This document shows, one piece after another, positions 1 through 8,979 of a stretch of 64,000 nucleotides of DNA (position 1 is the first letter of the stretch; each line of letters begins with the position of its first letter). Under the pieces are notes generated by a model. The model did not search any database. It saw only the letters and a program-made list of their open reading frames with translations, and had not been told where the DNA came from. This DNA comes from Sinorhizobium sp. RAC02 (GTDB taxonomy: Bacteria > Pseudomonadota > Alphaproteobacteria > Rhizobiales > Rhizobiaceae): positions 1,364,001 through 1,428,000 of the forward strand of contig NZ_CP016452.1 in NCBI RefSeq assembly GCF_001713395.1. Direction: 5' to 3'. The position numbers and the translations under genes are program-made.

Positions 1-1116
1 GGTGCAGAGCGGGCCGAGCAACGCCGCCGCGCTCGCGCTGTTTATGGCCTGGATTTCCGGATCGATCAGTTGGTCGGATTCAAACTGTTCGACGACCTGC
101 TCATATTTCACCTGCACGTCCTGGCGCACGAGTTCCCAGTCGATCAGCTCCTTCAACGGGCCTGGCAGCTCCTTGTAGGCATTAATGACGGCCACGAGCT
201 GGCCGACGTCGAGCTTGCCGACGATCGTGAGGTAGCCACCGATACAATAGAAGAGGAACGGTGTGAGCTGGGCGAGGAAATTGTTCAGGAATTTGACCAG
301 GAACTTCCACTGGTAGATGTCGTAGCGAATGCGGAAGATGCGCCCGAGGCGCTCGGCGATATCGGCGCGTTCATAGTTCGAGGTGTCGTAGGCGTGGATC
401 GTGTCGATGCCATCGACGATCTCGGCGACACGACCGGCGAGCTGGCGGGCGGTGATCTGCCGCTCGCGACCAAGCTCGATCAGGCGCCGGCGCATGCGCG
501 GGATGATGCCGACCTGGACCATCGCCATGGCAAACGCGATGAAACCCAGCCAGAAATGCTGGATGAAAATGAAGATCAACGCGGTCAGTGCCTGGCCGCC
601 GAGCAGGGCGGGCTGCACGAAGGCGTCCGCCGTGAAGCCGCCGAGCGGCTCCACCTCGTCCTTGATCATCGAGGAGACTTCGCCGGCCTTGACGTGCTTG
701 AAGTATTTTGGCGGGAACCGGAGGATGCGGTCAACGAGTTGATACCGGATGCGCCGCAGGAGCCGCTCACCGAGGCGACCTTTGTAGGTGTTGATAAAAT
801 ACTTGAACAGCCCGTTGATGATTACCAGCACGAGGAACATCAGGCTGAGCGCGAGGAGCGACGGCATGCGCTCCAGCGGCAGGCCAGAATAAAGCTCGAC
901 ATGCCCCCAGAACGGCAGGTCGAAGCTGATCGGCATGAAGATCTGCGTATCGCCCGGCTTTTCGAAGCCGCTTCCCTGGATCGGCCCGTTGACGATCTGT
1001 TTGGGCAGGTCGAACGCGAGGTAATAGGGAATCATGGACAGGCCGACGATCAGCAGAATCCAGAGCTGCTGCGGCCTTGTATGGTCCCAAATATACCGGG
1101 CGAGACTTTTTTCCAT
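1..1116 (-). CDS. ABC exporter, membrane-domain part (partial, runs off window)
   Basis: The reading frame is open from an ATG at 1116 to the window edge (372 codons), so the C-terminus lies outside. The visible part is the transmembrane domain of a type I (MsbA/CydC-like) exporter: several hydrophobic helices (for example LWILLIVGLSMIPYYLAF near residue 18) and the cytoplasmic coupling region GRLGERLLRRIRYQLVDRIL typical of this fold. The ATPase domain should follow outside the window. It is the last visible gene of the minus-strand run of importer and glycosyltransferase genes, 87 bp after the preceding one, so export of a glycan or glycolipid is the natural guess. The substrate is unknown. 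Confidence 0.8.
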   Translation of the reverse strand, partial: MEKSLARYIWDHTRPQQLWILLIVGLSMIPYYLAFDLPKQIVNGPIQGSGFEKPGDTQIFMPISFDLPFWGHVELYSGLPLERMPSLLALSLMFLVLVIINGLFKYFINTYKGRLGERLLRRIRYQLVDRILRFPPKYFKHVKAGEVSSMIKDEVEPLGGFTADAFVQPALLGGQALTALIFIFIQHFWLGFIAFAMAMVQVGIIPRMRRRLIELGRERQITARQLAGRVAEIVDGIDTIHAYDTSNYERADIAERLGRIFRIRYDIYQWKFLVKFLNNFLAQLTPFLFYCIGGYLTIVGKLDVGQLVAVINAYKELPGPLKELIDWELVRQDVQVKYEQVVEQFESDQLIDPEIQAINSASAAALLGPLCT

Positions 1117-1203
1117 CGACGACTTCTATGCGCGAGAAAGGTCGCTGTCCTATGTGAAGATTATAAGACAGGGGCAATACCGCAAGAACTAGGAAGCCGC
1201 GGG

Positions 1204-2370
1204 CTACTTTAGTAGGTCCCTCAGCATCTCGGCCGTGCGATTGGCGCCATCTAGTTGCAAAACAGGCACATTTTTCTCTGCTTCAGCCGATAGTGCGCGG
1301 GAAATTGCGCTGGCCATCGTTTCCGCAGAAAGCGCCTCCTCCATCACGACGACCGCCTGGCCGAGTCGTTCCAGCCGCTGCGCGCGGGCCGTCTGCTCCG
1401 TCTCGCCGCCCGATGCGAAGGGCACGAGCACCGAGGCGCAGCCGGCTTGTAGAATATCGCAGACGGTATTGTAGCCGGCCTGCGATATCGACAACCGGGC
1501 GGTCGTCAGCAGGCTGCGGAAATCGGTCCTGAAGCGCACAAGCTCGACATTTTCAGCCGATTGCGCCGCGAAGCGTTCGAAATCGGCCTGCGGCATGTTG
1601 GGACCGGTAATGATCAGCCAGCGCCCGATATCGCCAAGGCGCCGGGACGCCTGGAGTGCTGCCTCGACCAGCCCTGCGCCGACTGCACCACCACCGGCGG
1701 AGACGACGATATCGTAGCGTTTAGCCGGCGGGTCGGCCGGTGCGGCACCGACAAGGCCGGTATAGAGGACGCGATCGGCAATCTGGTTTGCCAGCGGAAA
1801 GGTATCTTCAAGCCGCACGAAGGCGGGATCGCCGTGAACAAGGACACGGTCGAAATGGCGGACGACGAGGTCGATGGTTTCCTCGTCGCGCCCCGGCTTG
1901 GCGCGCTCCTGGAGAATGTCGCGCAACGATGTCATGAGCAGCGGCCGCGGCTCGCTCTTTTCGATCGCGTCGATCAGCGGCAGAAGCTCGAAACGCACCT
2001 GCCGGCGGCCGAAGGGAAAGGCCTCCAGAATGACGACGTCCGGCTGGCACGCATGGTAGGCGGTGAGAAGCCTGTCGCGCCGATCGGCCTTGAAGGCTTC
2101 ATCGACGACGTTTCCATTCGCATCCACAAGCGCTGCAAAGCCGCCGTCACCAACCGCGATGGAGGGCAAGGCGACGTGGTTGATGCCGGGACCGGGAAAG
2201 CCATCGACGGGCATGCCGCCGGTGACGAGTGTGACCTCGAAACCGTTTTCCCCGAGCGCACGCGCGATACGGCTGGCGCGTGCCAGATGCCCGATGCCGA
2301 GTAGGTGCTGGACATAGAAGAAGACACGCGGCGCCCTGCCAGCGTCGTTCGCCGCGGCATGGGCGGTCAT
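1204..2370 (-). CDS. MurG-like predicted glycosyltransferase
   Basis: This 388-residue protein looks like a GT-B glycosyltransferase of the MurG-like predicted group (COG4671 type). The N-terminal Rossmann half opens with RVFFYVQHLLGIGHLARASR, where G-H-L-x-R resembles the acceptor-side loop. The C-terminal half has SISQAGYNTVCDILQAG followed by VPFASGGETEQ, the usual nucleotide-sugar binding signature. No signal peptide or membrane segment is seen, so it is probably cytosolic or peripheral. The start ATG at 2370 overlaps the stop of the preceding glycosyltransferase by 4 bp, implying translational coupling. It is a paralogue in architecture of the gene at 3635-4834. Donor and acceptor cannot be read from sequence. 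Confidence 0.8.
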   Translation of the reverse strand: MTAHAAANDAGRAPRVFFYVQHLLGIGHLARASRIARALGENGFEVTLVTGGMPVDGFPGPGINHVALPSIAVGDGGFAALVDANGNVVDEAFKADRRDRLLTAYHACQPDVVILEAFPFGRRQVRFELLPLIDAIEKSEPRPLLMTSLRDILQERAKPGRDEETIDLVVRHFDRVLVHGDPAFVRLEDTFPLANQIADRVLYTGLVGAAPADPPAKRYDIVVSAGGGAVGAGLVEAALQASRRLGDIGRWLIITGPNMPQADFERFAAQSAENVELVRFRTDFRSLLTTARLSISQAGYNTVCDILQAGCASVLVPFASGGETEQTARAQRLERLGQAVVVMEEALSAETMASAISRALSAEAEKNVPVLQLDGANRTAEMLRDLLK

Positions 2371-3635
2371 GCGGCCTCCCGTGCTCCGGCGTCAAAAAGC
2401 GCCTTCAATTGCGAGATGCTGGCATGATGATCGAAGCTGCCGCGCACCTTGGCTTCTGCCGCCTGGCCGAGCCGTTCACGCAGAGCCGGGTCGCGAATAG
2501 CGCGTTCGAGTGCGCCGGCGAGGGCGGCGGCGTCTTCAGTGGGCACCAGCAGTCCGTTGACCTCATCCTCGAACAGTTCCGGGATGCCGGAAATATCCGA
2601 CGCGACGCAGGTCAGCCGCTGGCTTGCCGCTTCCACCAGTACGTTCGGCAGACCGTCCCGGTCACCGTCGGCCGTAATGCGGCAGGCGAGGGCAAAGATG
2701 TCGGCCTTGCGGTAAGCCTCAAGCACATCCTTCTGGTCGACCGCCCCGAGCCAGGTGATCCTGTCCGCTATGCCAAGTTCGGCCGCCAGCTTTTGCAGCT
2801 TCGGCCGCTCGCCACCGTCACCGGCATGGACGAAACGCCAGTGGAGATCTGCGGGGAGCTTGGCGAATGCCCGCAGCAGTACGTCATAGCCTTTTTTCGG
2901 CACGGCACGCCCCACGCTGATGATGGTGACGGAGTCGGAAGCGTCGGAACCGTCACGCGGCGGCCGAGCGTGCTCAAAGCGAGGAAAACGGTCGAGATCA
3001 AGGCCATGGTAACTGAGATGCACCCGGTCGCGGTTCTGCGCCGCAAGGTTTTGCAGATGCGCGTGGCCGCTCTTCGTGCAGGTTACGGCCCAGTGGGCGG
3101 TCGAAAGCTTGCCGGCAAGCTCCCAGTCCTCGGAGGTCCAGATATCTTTTGCATGGGCGGAGACCGTCCAGGGGATATTGAGCATCTGGCTCGCATAGCT
3201 GGCGACGGAAGCCGGCGTGTGGATGAAGTGCGCATGTAGCCAGCCGGCATCCTGTGGCCATTCTCGCACGAGTACGGCGGCCTGGCCAAAGCGGCGAAAA
3301 CGGTTCCGGCTGAAATCCCGTCGCAGGTCCTTCAGGAGCTGGCGAAACGCCACGCCGAAGCCGGGGGCACGAAAACTTGCGATAAGGCCGCGCAGAACCC
3401 GGATCGGCTCCTCATGCAGGTATTCCGGCAAATAGTGCACCGGCGCCTTGATCTCGTCATGCACGGGGTGACGCTTGCGATCGGTCGGATGGCGGAGCGA
3501 AACGAGGACGAGGTCGAGCCCGGCCCGTTCAAGGCCAAGCAGTTCCTGCGCTATGAAGGTTTCCGACAGGCGCGGATAACCCTTCAGGAGCACGACGATT
3601 TTTCGCGGCTGCAACAACGCGGCTTCGCCTCTCAT
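2367..3635 (-). CDS. GT4-family glycosyltransferase
   Basis: This 422-residue protein is a GT-B glycosyltransferase of family 4 (group 1), close in layout to colanic-acid/exopolysaccharide transferases of the WcaL type. It has an N-terminal acceptor domain (VLLKGYPRLSETFIAQELL), a middle SVGRAVPKKGYDVLLRAF donor-domain opening, and the retaining-GT C-terminal region with DGLPNVLVEAASQRLTCVAS around residue 325, containing the E-x7-E-like element. It begins with ATG at 3635, which overlaps the stop of the upstream gene (TGATG), and its end overlaps the next gene by 4 bp. It is most likely cytosolic and acts on a membrane-bound glycan intermediate of this locus. Confidence 0.85.
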   Translation of the reverse strand: MRGEAALLQPRKIVVLLKGYPRLSETFIAQELLGLERAGLDLVLVSLRHPTDRKRHPVHDEIKAPVHYLPEYLHEEPIRVLRGLIASFRAPGFGVAFRQLLKDLRRDFSRNRFRRFGQAAVLVREWPQDAGWLHAHFIHTPASVASYASQMLNIPWTVSAHAKDIWTSEDWELAGKLSTAHWAVTCTKSGHAHLQNLAAQNRDRVHLSYHGLDLDRFPRFEHARPPRDGSDASDSVTIISVGRAVPKKGYDVLLRAFAKLPADLHWRFVHAGDGGERPKLQKLAAELGIADRITWLGAVDQKDVLEAYRKADIFALACRITADGDRDGLPNVLVEAASQRLTCVASDISGIPELFEDEVNGLLVPTEDAAALAGALERAIRDPALRERLGQAAEAKVRGSFDHHASISQLKALFDAGAREAA

Positions 3636-4834
3636 CAGGCGGCGGGTGGCGTGAGTTCACGCGCCGCAAGCTCGTCGCCGACGATACGGGCGATGTTGCG
3701 AAGGCCTTCGAGCCGCAGTTCCGGGCTGCCGCTCGACGGCGGCGGACGTTGCGGCAAGGCCTTCAGGGCAGCGGCAAGCCGCACCGGGTCGCTCGATTCA
3801 TCCGGCAGCAGCATATCGACCAGCCCAAGCTCGGCGGCGCGCGATGCGCGTATCAGCTGCTCCTCGCGCGGCTGTACGCGGGGCACGATCAGCGCCGGCT
3901 TGTCGAAGGAGAGGATTTCGCAATAGGTGTTGTAGCCCCCCATTGCCACGACGGCCCGGGCACCGGCGACCAGATCCTCCATGCGCGTGTCGAACTCGAT
4001 CACCTCGACATAGGGGATTTTCGAGGCTTCCTGCGTGAGCTTGGTGCGCTGTTCCTGTGGCATGTAGGGGCCGAGGACGATGAGGGCCTTATGGGTCAGC
4101 TCGGCATCCTGCTGGTAGGCCCGAAGGACGTCCTGCACGAGCTCCGCCCCATCACCGCCACCACCCGTGGTCACCAGCAGGTAATCACCGGACGGCTGAT
4201 ACTGGGCGCGGTCCATCTGAAGCGCGTTCCTTTGCAGGAATCCGACGAAGTTCAGCTTGTCGCGCACTCCCTGGGGCACGTCGAGGCCGACGAGGGGGTC
4301 GTAAAAGTCCGGCGGACCATAGACCCAGATGTCGTCATAGAACCTGTCGATCTTGTGCATGACGTCCTTGCGCTTCCACTCGGCTTCGAGCAGGTGCGGT
4401 GCGTCCATCACTTCGCGCAGGCCGAGAATGAGACGCTTGCCGCGGCTCTTGAGGTAGGCGAGCGTCTCTTCCACTTCGCCGCTGAGCCCCATCGGCTCCT
4501 TGTCGATGATGAAGATGTCCGGATTGAAGGTCTCCGCCGTGTGGCGAATGATCGACCGGCGCATGTTGAGAGTATCTTCAAGGTCGATGTGGCGCTCCAG
4601 CGAGGTGTACTCGCCATTGCGCAGCTTGATGACGCTCGGGATCTTCACGAAGTCGACGCGGGCGCGATAATCGAAGGCGCCGGCGATCGTCGCGCCGGAG
4701 ATGATCAGCACATTGAGGCCGCGATACTCCTCGACCAGCGCATGGGCGATCGTGCGACACCGGCGCAGATGGCCGAGGCCGAACGTGTCGTGGCTGTACA
4801 TGAGGATGCGGGCGTGTTCGAAGCTGCGGCTCAT
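3635..4834 (-). CDS. MurG-like predicted glycosyltransferase
   Basis: The protein has 399 residues from the ATG at 4834. A longer frame to 4963 would run into the upstream permease gene and adds residues without family resemblance, so the internal start beginning MSRSFEHARILMYSHDT was chosen. It has the same predicted-glycosyltransferase architecture as the product of 1204-2370: an N-terminal HDTFGLGHLRRCRTIAHAL loop and a C-terminal AMGGYNTYCEILSFDKPALI plus REEQLIRA nucleotide-sugar site. The motif VTTGGGGDGAE around residue 222 is the glycine-rich turn between domains. It follows the permease gene by 73 bp and leads into two further transferases by overlap. Confidence 0.8.
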   Translation of the reverse strand: MSRSFEHARILMYSHDTFGLGHLRRCRTIAHALVEEYRGLNVLIISGATIAGAFDYRARVDFVKIPSVIKLRNGEYTSLERHIDLEDTLNMRRSIIRHTAETFNPDIFIIDKEPMGLSGEVEETLAYLKSRGKRLILGLREVMDAPHLLEAEWKRKDVMHKIDRFYDDIWVYGPPDFYDPLVGLDVPQGVRDKLNFVGFLQRNALQMDRAQYQPSGDYLLVTTGGGGDGAELVQDVLRAYQQDAELTHKALIVLGPYMPQEQRTKLTQEASKIPYVEVIEFDTRMEDLVAGARAVVAMGGYNTYCEILSFDKPALIVPRVQPREEQLIRASRAAELGLVDMLLPDESSDPVRLAAALKALPQRPPPSSGSPELRLEGLRNIARIVGDELAARELTPPAA

Positions 4835-4907
4835 GGTGCAAGCCTCCAGACTCCTACCCAGTTCGCCTTCAAGCAACGGCGATTGTTCTGCATTCGTTAT
4901 CCCAATT

Positions 4908-6083
4908 TCACTTATAGGGGTCAGCCGCATCGCGTAGTCCATCGCCAAGGAAGTTGAAAGCAAGAATTACTAATACGACAGGTACCACCGGGTACAGCAG
5001 CCATGGGTATAGGGCGATAATGTTGATGCTGCGGGCCTCTGTCAGAAGAATGCCCCAGCTGGTGATGGGCGGGCGAAGGCCGAGCCCGAGGAAACTCAAT
5101 GCCGTCTCCCCGAGGATCATGCCCGGAATGGTCAGCGTTGCGCTGGCGATCAGGTGGGACATGAAGCCGGGAATGAGATGGCGGCGAATGATGCGGGCGC
5201 TGCCAGCACCCATGACTTGCGCCGCCAATACATAATCTTCCTCGCGTAAGGCAAGAAGTTTCGAGCGTACGGCGCGCGCCAGCCCGGTCCAGTCGAGCAT
5301 GCCGAGGATGATCGTAATGCCGATATAGACGAAAATAGGGCTCCAGGTGACGGGTATGATGGCGGCAAGCGCCATCCACAGCGGAATGCTGGGAATGGAC
5401 TGCAGAACCTCGATCACGCGCTGCACGACGAGGTCGAACCAGCCGCCGTGATAGCCGGCAAGCCCGCCGATCACGATCCCGAGAACGAAGCTCATCATCA
5501 CGCCGAGCGCGCCGATGGTCAGCGAAATGCGGGCGCCATAAAGGATGCGCGAGAGCATGTCCCGGCCCAGCCGATCGGTGCCGAGGAAGAAGAACTGTCC
5601 GCCTTCCGCCGGGCAGACGAGATGGACATCCGACTTGAAGAGGCCCCAGAATTTGTAAGCATCGCCGCGGCAGAAGAAACGCAGTTTCTGCACGTCCGAC
5701 GTATCGTCCGTATAGACCCGCTTCAGATTGTCCATGTTCAGCGTCATGCGCTGGCCGTAGACGAAGGGGCCGACGAACGCGCCCTCGTGCATGAAGCGCA
5801 ACGTCTGCGGCGGGGAATAGATGAAGTCGATGTTGCGGGTGTGCAGGTTGTAGGGCGCCAGGAACTCGCTGATCGTGATCATCAGGTAGACCACGATCAG
5901 GAAGATGCCGGAGGCAAGCGCCATCTTGTGCCGGCGGAAATGCCACCACATCAATTGGAACTGCGAGGCCTGGGCGACTGCCTGCAGCTCTTCCGTCTTG
6001 CGCTCGGCGGCATAGGGATCGAACGGCGCGTCGGAGACGAAATGGGCGAGGGGCGCGCCGGGTTCAGGGAGCGAGGTCTTCAC
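4908..6083 (-). CDS. Oligopeptide-type ABC transporter permease (YejE/DppC-like)
   Basis: This 391-residue inner-membrane permease belongs to the binding-protein-dependent (OppC/DppC/YejE) type. It has a cytosolic N-terminal tail, a first helix (ASGIFLIVVYLMITISEFLA), a long periplasmic loop of about 130 residues as in YejE, then a five-helix core with the EAA-type coupling loop REEDYVLAAQVMGAGSARII. The start is GTG at 6083, which forms a GTGA overlap with the stop of the YejB-like partner. The family imports oligopeptides or related solutes. Co-transcription with glycosyltransferases here suggests the true substrate may be a glycan or glycopeptide (inference). Confidence 0.88.
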   Translation of the reverse strand: MKTSLPEPGAPLAHFVSDAPFDPYAAERKTEELQAVAQASQFQLMWWHFRRHKMALASGIFLIVVYLMITISEFLAPYNLHTRNIDFIYSPPQTLRFMHEGAFVGPFVYGQRMTLNMDNLKRVYTDDTSDVQKLRFFCRGDAYKFWGLFKSDVHLVCPAEGGQFFFLGTDRLGRDMLSRILYGARISLTIGALGVMMSFVLGIVIGGLAGYHGGWFDLVVQRVIEVLQSIPSIPLWMALAAIIPVTWSPIFVYIGITIILGMLDWTGLARAVRSKLLALREEDYVLAAQVMGAGSARIIRRHLIPGFMSHLIASATLTIPGMILGETALSFLGLGLRPPITSWGILLTEARSINIIALYPWLLYPVVPVVLVILAFNFLGDGLRDAADPYK

Positions 6084-7078
6084 TTGCGGCTTCCTCCGCC
6101 GAGCCGGATGCGCGGATCGAGGATCGCGAGTGCGATGTCGGAGACCAGCACGCCGATGACCGTCAGGAAGGCCAGGAACATCAGGAAGGAGCCGGCGAGA
6201 TACATGTCCTGCGTCTGGAGTGCCTTGATCAGCATCGGGCCGGTCGTTTCCAACGACAGCACGATGGCGGTGACCTCCGCGCCGGAAATGATGGAGGGCA
6301 GGATCGAGCCGATGTCGGATATGAAGAAGTTCAGGGACATGCGGAGCGGGTACTTCGTCAGAACCCGCATCGGATGCAGGCCCTTGGAGCGCGCGGTCAC
6401 GACATATTGTTTGTTGAGTTCATCGAGCAGGTTGGCGCGCAGGCGCCGTACCATGCCGGCCGTGCCTGCCGTGCCGATGATGATGACCGGAATCCAGATA
6501 TGCGAAAGGATGGAGCGGAACTTCTCCCAGCTCATCGGCGCACCCAGGAACTGGCGGTCCATCAGCCCGCCGATCGACACCCCGAACCAGATATTGGCGA
6601 AATACATGACGATGAGCGCCAGCATGAAGTTCGGCACGGCGATGCCGATCAAACCGGCGAGCGTCAGGCCGTAGTCACCCCAGCTATATTGGTGCGTGGC
6701 CGAGTAGATGCCGATCGGGAAGGCGAGAAGCCAAGTGAAGAGGATTGTGACGAAGGAGACGAGAACCGTTAGCCACAATCGGTCCCCGACCACTTCCGAA
6801 ACCGGCAGGCGGTATTCGAACGAATATCCGAAATCGCCGATCAGCATGCCGCCGACCCAGTGCAGGTACCTCAGCGGCGCCGGCTTGTCGAAGCCGTAGC
6901 GTTCGCGCAGTTCCTCGATTTCGGCCATGTCGGTTGCTTCGCCCATGGCGCGCAGCTCCGAGATATAGCTTTCGAAATAGTCGCCGGGCGGAAGCTCGAT
7001 GATGGTGAAGACCAGCATCGAGATGAGAATCAATGTCGGCACCATGACGGCGATGCGCCCGAGAATGTAGCGAACCAT
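6080..7078 (-). CDS. Oligopeptide-type ABC transporter permease (YejB/DppB-like)
   Basis: This 332-residue OppB/DppB/YejB-type permease has a first membrane helix at the extreme N-terminus (YILGRIAVMVPTLILISMLV), a periplasmic loop containing the PPGDYFES segment typical of the family, and a core with the coupling loop NKQYVVTARSKGLHPMRVL near residue 240. The ATG at 7078 overlaps the stop of the binding-protein gene (TGATG). A GTG one codon earlier is also possible. It forms the transmembrane heterodimer with the permease encoded immediately downstream. Confidence 0.88.
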   Translation of the reverse strand: MVRYILGRIAVMVPTLILISMLVFTIIELPPGDYFESYISELRAMGEATDMAEIEELRERYGFDKPAPLRYLHWVGGMLIGDFGYSFEYRLPVSEVVGDRLWLTVLVSFVTILFTWLLAFPIGIYSATHQYSWGDYGLTLAGLIGIAVPNFMLALIVMYFANIWFGVSIGGLMDRQFLGAPMSWEKFRSILSHIWIPVIIIGTAGTAGMVRRLRANLLDELNKQYVVTARSKGLHPMRVLTKYPLRMSLNFFISDIGSILPSIISGAEVTAIVLSLETTGPMLIKALQTQDMYLAGSFLMFLAFLTVIGVLVSDIALAILDPRIRLGGGSRK

Positions 7079-8979
7079 CACGCGCCCCCTTCGTACCAGA
7101 ACGTATCCGGCATGTAGACGCCGAGGAAACTGGTCGGGTTGAAGCCGTAGAGTGCCTTGTCGGGCACGTTGCGCATCCGCCGAGCGCGCACGACCGGCTG
7201 GGAAATGCCGTTGACGGTGCCGATGGTGAAGACCTGGTCGGCATGGTGCGCCAGCATCTCATGCCAGATCGTCGCCCGCTCGTCGTCGGTCGTCGTCATC
7301 TGCCAGGCATCGTATTTCTCGACGAGGTATTGCACTTCCGGCATATCCGGCGGTTCGCCCTTGGTTTTGACGGTCGCGAAATACATGCCCCAGACCGGCC
7401 ACTGGTACTGATCGTCGGAGGTCGGCGCGAGTTCGGAGGGCGACATTTCGGGAGTCGGCACGCCGTTATCGAGCCCGTACCACACGGACATCACGACCTC
7501 GCCGCCGATCGCGCGGCTGCGGAAGATGTCGCGCTGCGATGTGCGCACGAAAAGTCCCAGGCCGACGGTGCGGAAATGGTCGGTGATCAGCTCCAGCACG
7601 TCTGTCTCCAGCGTGCTTTCGCCGGCGCTTTCCACGACGACATGGGCAGAGCGGCCGTCCGGCAGCTGGCGCAGGCCTTCGTCGTCGCGTTTGTCGAGGC
7701 CCGCCTCGTCGAGCAGGCGATTGGCCTGGTCCGGGTCATATGATGCCCAGGCCTTGGCATAGTCCAGCTTGAAGAGCGAACTTTCCGGCAGCACCGTGTT
7801 GGCGCTCTCCTGGCCAAGTCCGTAAAAAACGGCCTTGTTGATTTCCGTGCGGTTGATGGCGAGCGACATGGCCCGGCGCACCCGCACGTCCCGCAAAACC
7901 TTCCGCCAGCCTTCGTCGCCGCAGTTGAGGTTCGGGATCAGCGCGACGCGCGAGCCGAGCGTGCGCTTCCAGAGCAGCACATTCAGCGGATAGGTCGTTT
8001 CGGCTTCCTTGAGGAGCGTGTAGTCGGCAAAATCGAGATTGGCAGTCTGAAGGTCGCTTTCCCCGGTCGCCGTCTTGGCGGAAATGAGGTCCGGCGAGGA
8101 GACATTCATCACCACGCGGTCGATATAGGGCAGTTGCACCCCATTCTCGTCCACCCGGTGGAAAAAGGGGTTGCGATCGAAGATGAACTGCTCAGCCGGC
8201 GGGGCCGTGCGCGGGCGCCAGGCTTCAAGCGTCGGCAGATCCGGATTTTCCGGCCGGTTCTGCCGCGACATCTTGATATGCAGGCCGCGCCAATCGTCGA
8301 CGCGCTGCTTGTGGATATGCTTTTTCAGAACGTCGGCGGCCTGAAATTTCTTGTGGAACTGCCGCATGTAGGCGGATGGCAGTGCCAACACCAAGGGGAT
8401 GGGGGCAGCGAGTTTTGGCAGGAAGTCCGGGATCGGCCTTTCCCAGCTGTAGCGCACCGTCAGCGGATCGACCACCTCGAAAGTCGGCGGCTTGCCCTCG
8501 ACGAGCAGATCCACCGGCGGCCCCCCCTTGAGGAGTTCCCGGTTGAGAATGACCTCTTCCCAGCAGTAGCGAAAATCTTCGACGGTGAAGGGGGCGCCGC
8601 TCGACCATTTGTGCCCTTCACGCAGGCGGAAGGTGAAGATACGCGCCTCCTCCACGGTGAAGGATTCCAGGATATCCGCCTGGAGCTTCAAGTCCCGGTC
8701 GTAGCCGACGAGGCGCGAATAACTGTTGATCGGCATCAGGCGGACGTCGCGTTGCCCACCGATCAACATGCGTGCGGTACCACCCTGGACGCCGGGCGCG
8801 CCACCAAGGGCCGCGTTGTTTATGATACGCGGTGTCTTCGGCAACCGTTCGGCAACAGAGGGCAGTTCTCCCGCCTCCACCTTGGGTTTCAGGTAATCGG
8901 ATTCCGCAAAGGCCGTGCGGGCAAGGCCCGGAACGAAAGCTGTCGCGAGAAGGCCGAGCGCGGTGCGGCGCGTGATCAT
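7078..8979 (-). CDS. Periplasmic solute-binding protein, family 5 (YejA/OppA-like)
   Basis: The 633-residue precursor has an N-terminal twin-arginine-like signal ([20 protein letters not shown], cleavage near residue 25). The rest matches extracellular solute-binding family 5: LRMRLREG-like region (FRLREGHKWSSGAPFTVEDF), the VRRAMSLAINRTEI helix and the C-terminal dimension of a large cluster C protein. Family 5 proteins bind peptides, nickel, opines, muropeptides or oligosaccharides, so family alone does not fix the ligand. The start ATG at 8979 overlaps the ATPase stop (ATGA), and its stop overlaps the first permease. The unusual order is ATPase first, binding protein second. Confidence 0.88.
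   Translation of the reverse strand: MITRRTALGLLATAFVPGLARTAFAESDYLKPKVEAGELPSVAERLPKTPRIINNAALGGAPGVQGGTARMLIGGQRDVRLMPINSYSRLVGYDRDLKLQADILESFTVEEARIFTFRLREGHKWSSGAPFTVEDFRYCWEEVILNRELLKGGPPVDLLVEGKPPTFEVVDPLTVRYSWERPIPDFLPKLAAPIPLVLALPSAYMRQFHKKFQAADVLKKHIHKQRVDDWRGLHIKMSRQNRPENPDLPTLEAWRPRTAPPAEQFIFDRNPFFHRVDENGVQLPYIDRVVMNVSSPDLISAKTATGESDLQTANLDFADYTLLKEAETTYPLNVLLWKRTLGSRVALIPNLNCGDEGWRKVLRDVRVRRAMSLAINRTEINKAVFYGLGQESANTVLPESSLFKLDYAKAWASYDPDQANRLLDEAGLDKRDDEGLRQLPDGRSAHVVVESAGESTLETDVLELITDHFRTVGLGLFVRTSQRDIFRSRAIGGEVVMSVWYGLDNGVPTPEMSPSELAPTSDDQYQWPVWGMYFATVKTKGEPPDMPEVQYLVEKYDAWQMTTTDDERATIWHEMLAHHADQVFTIGTVNGISQPVVRARRMRNVPDKALYGFNPTSFLGVYMPDTFWYEGGA

Noticed and set aside
70..1212. 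Long plus-strand open frame of 380 codons opposite the exporter gene
   Set aside because: It is the antisense shadow of a conserved ABC exporter frame. Its translation is charge-rich without family features, a usual effect in high-GC DNA.
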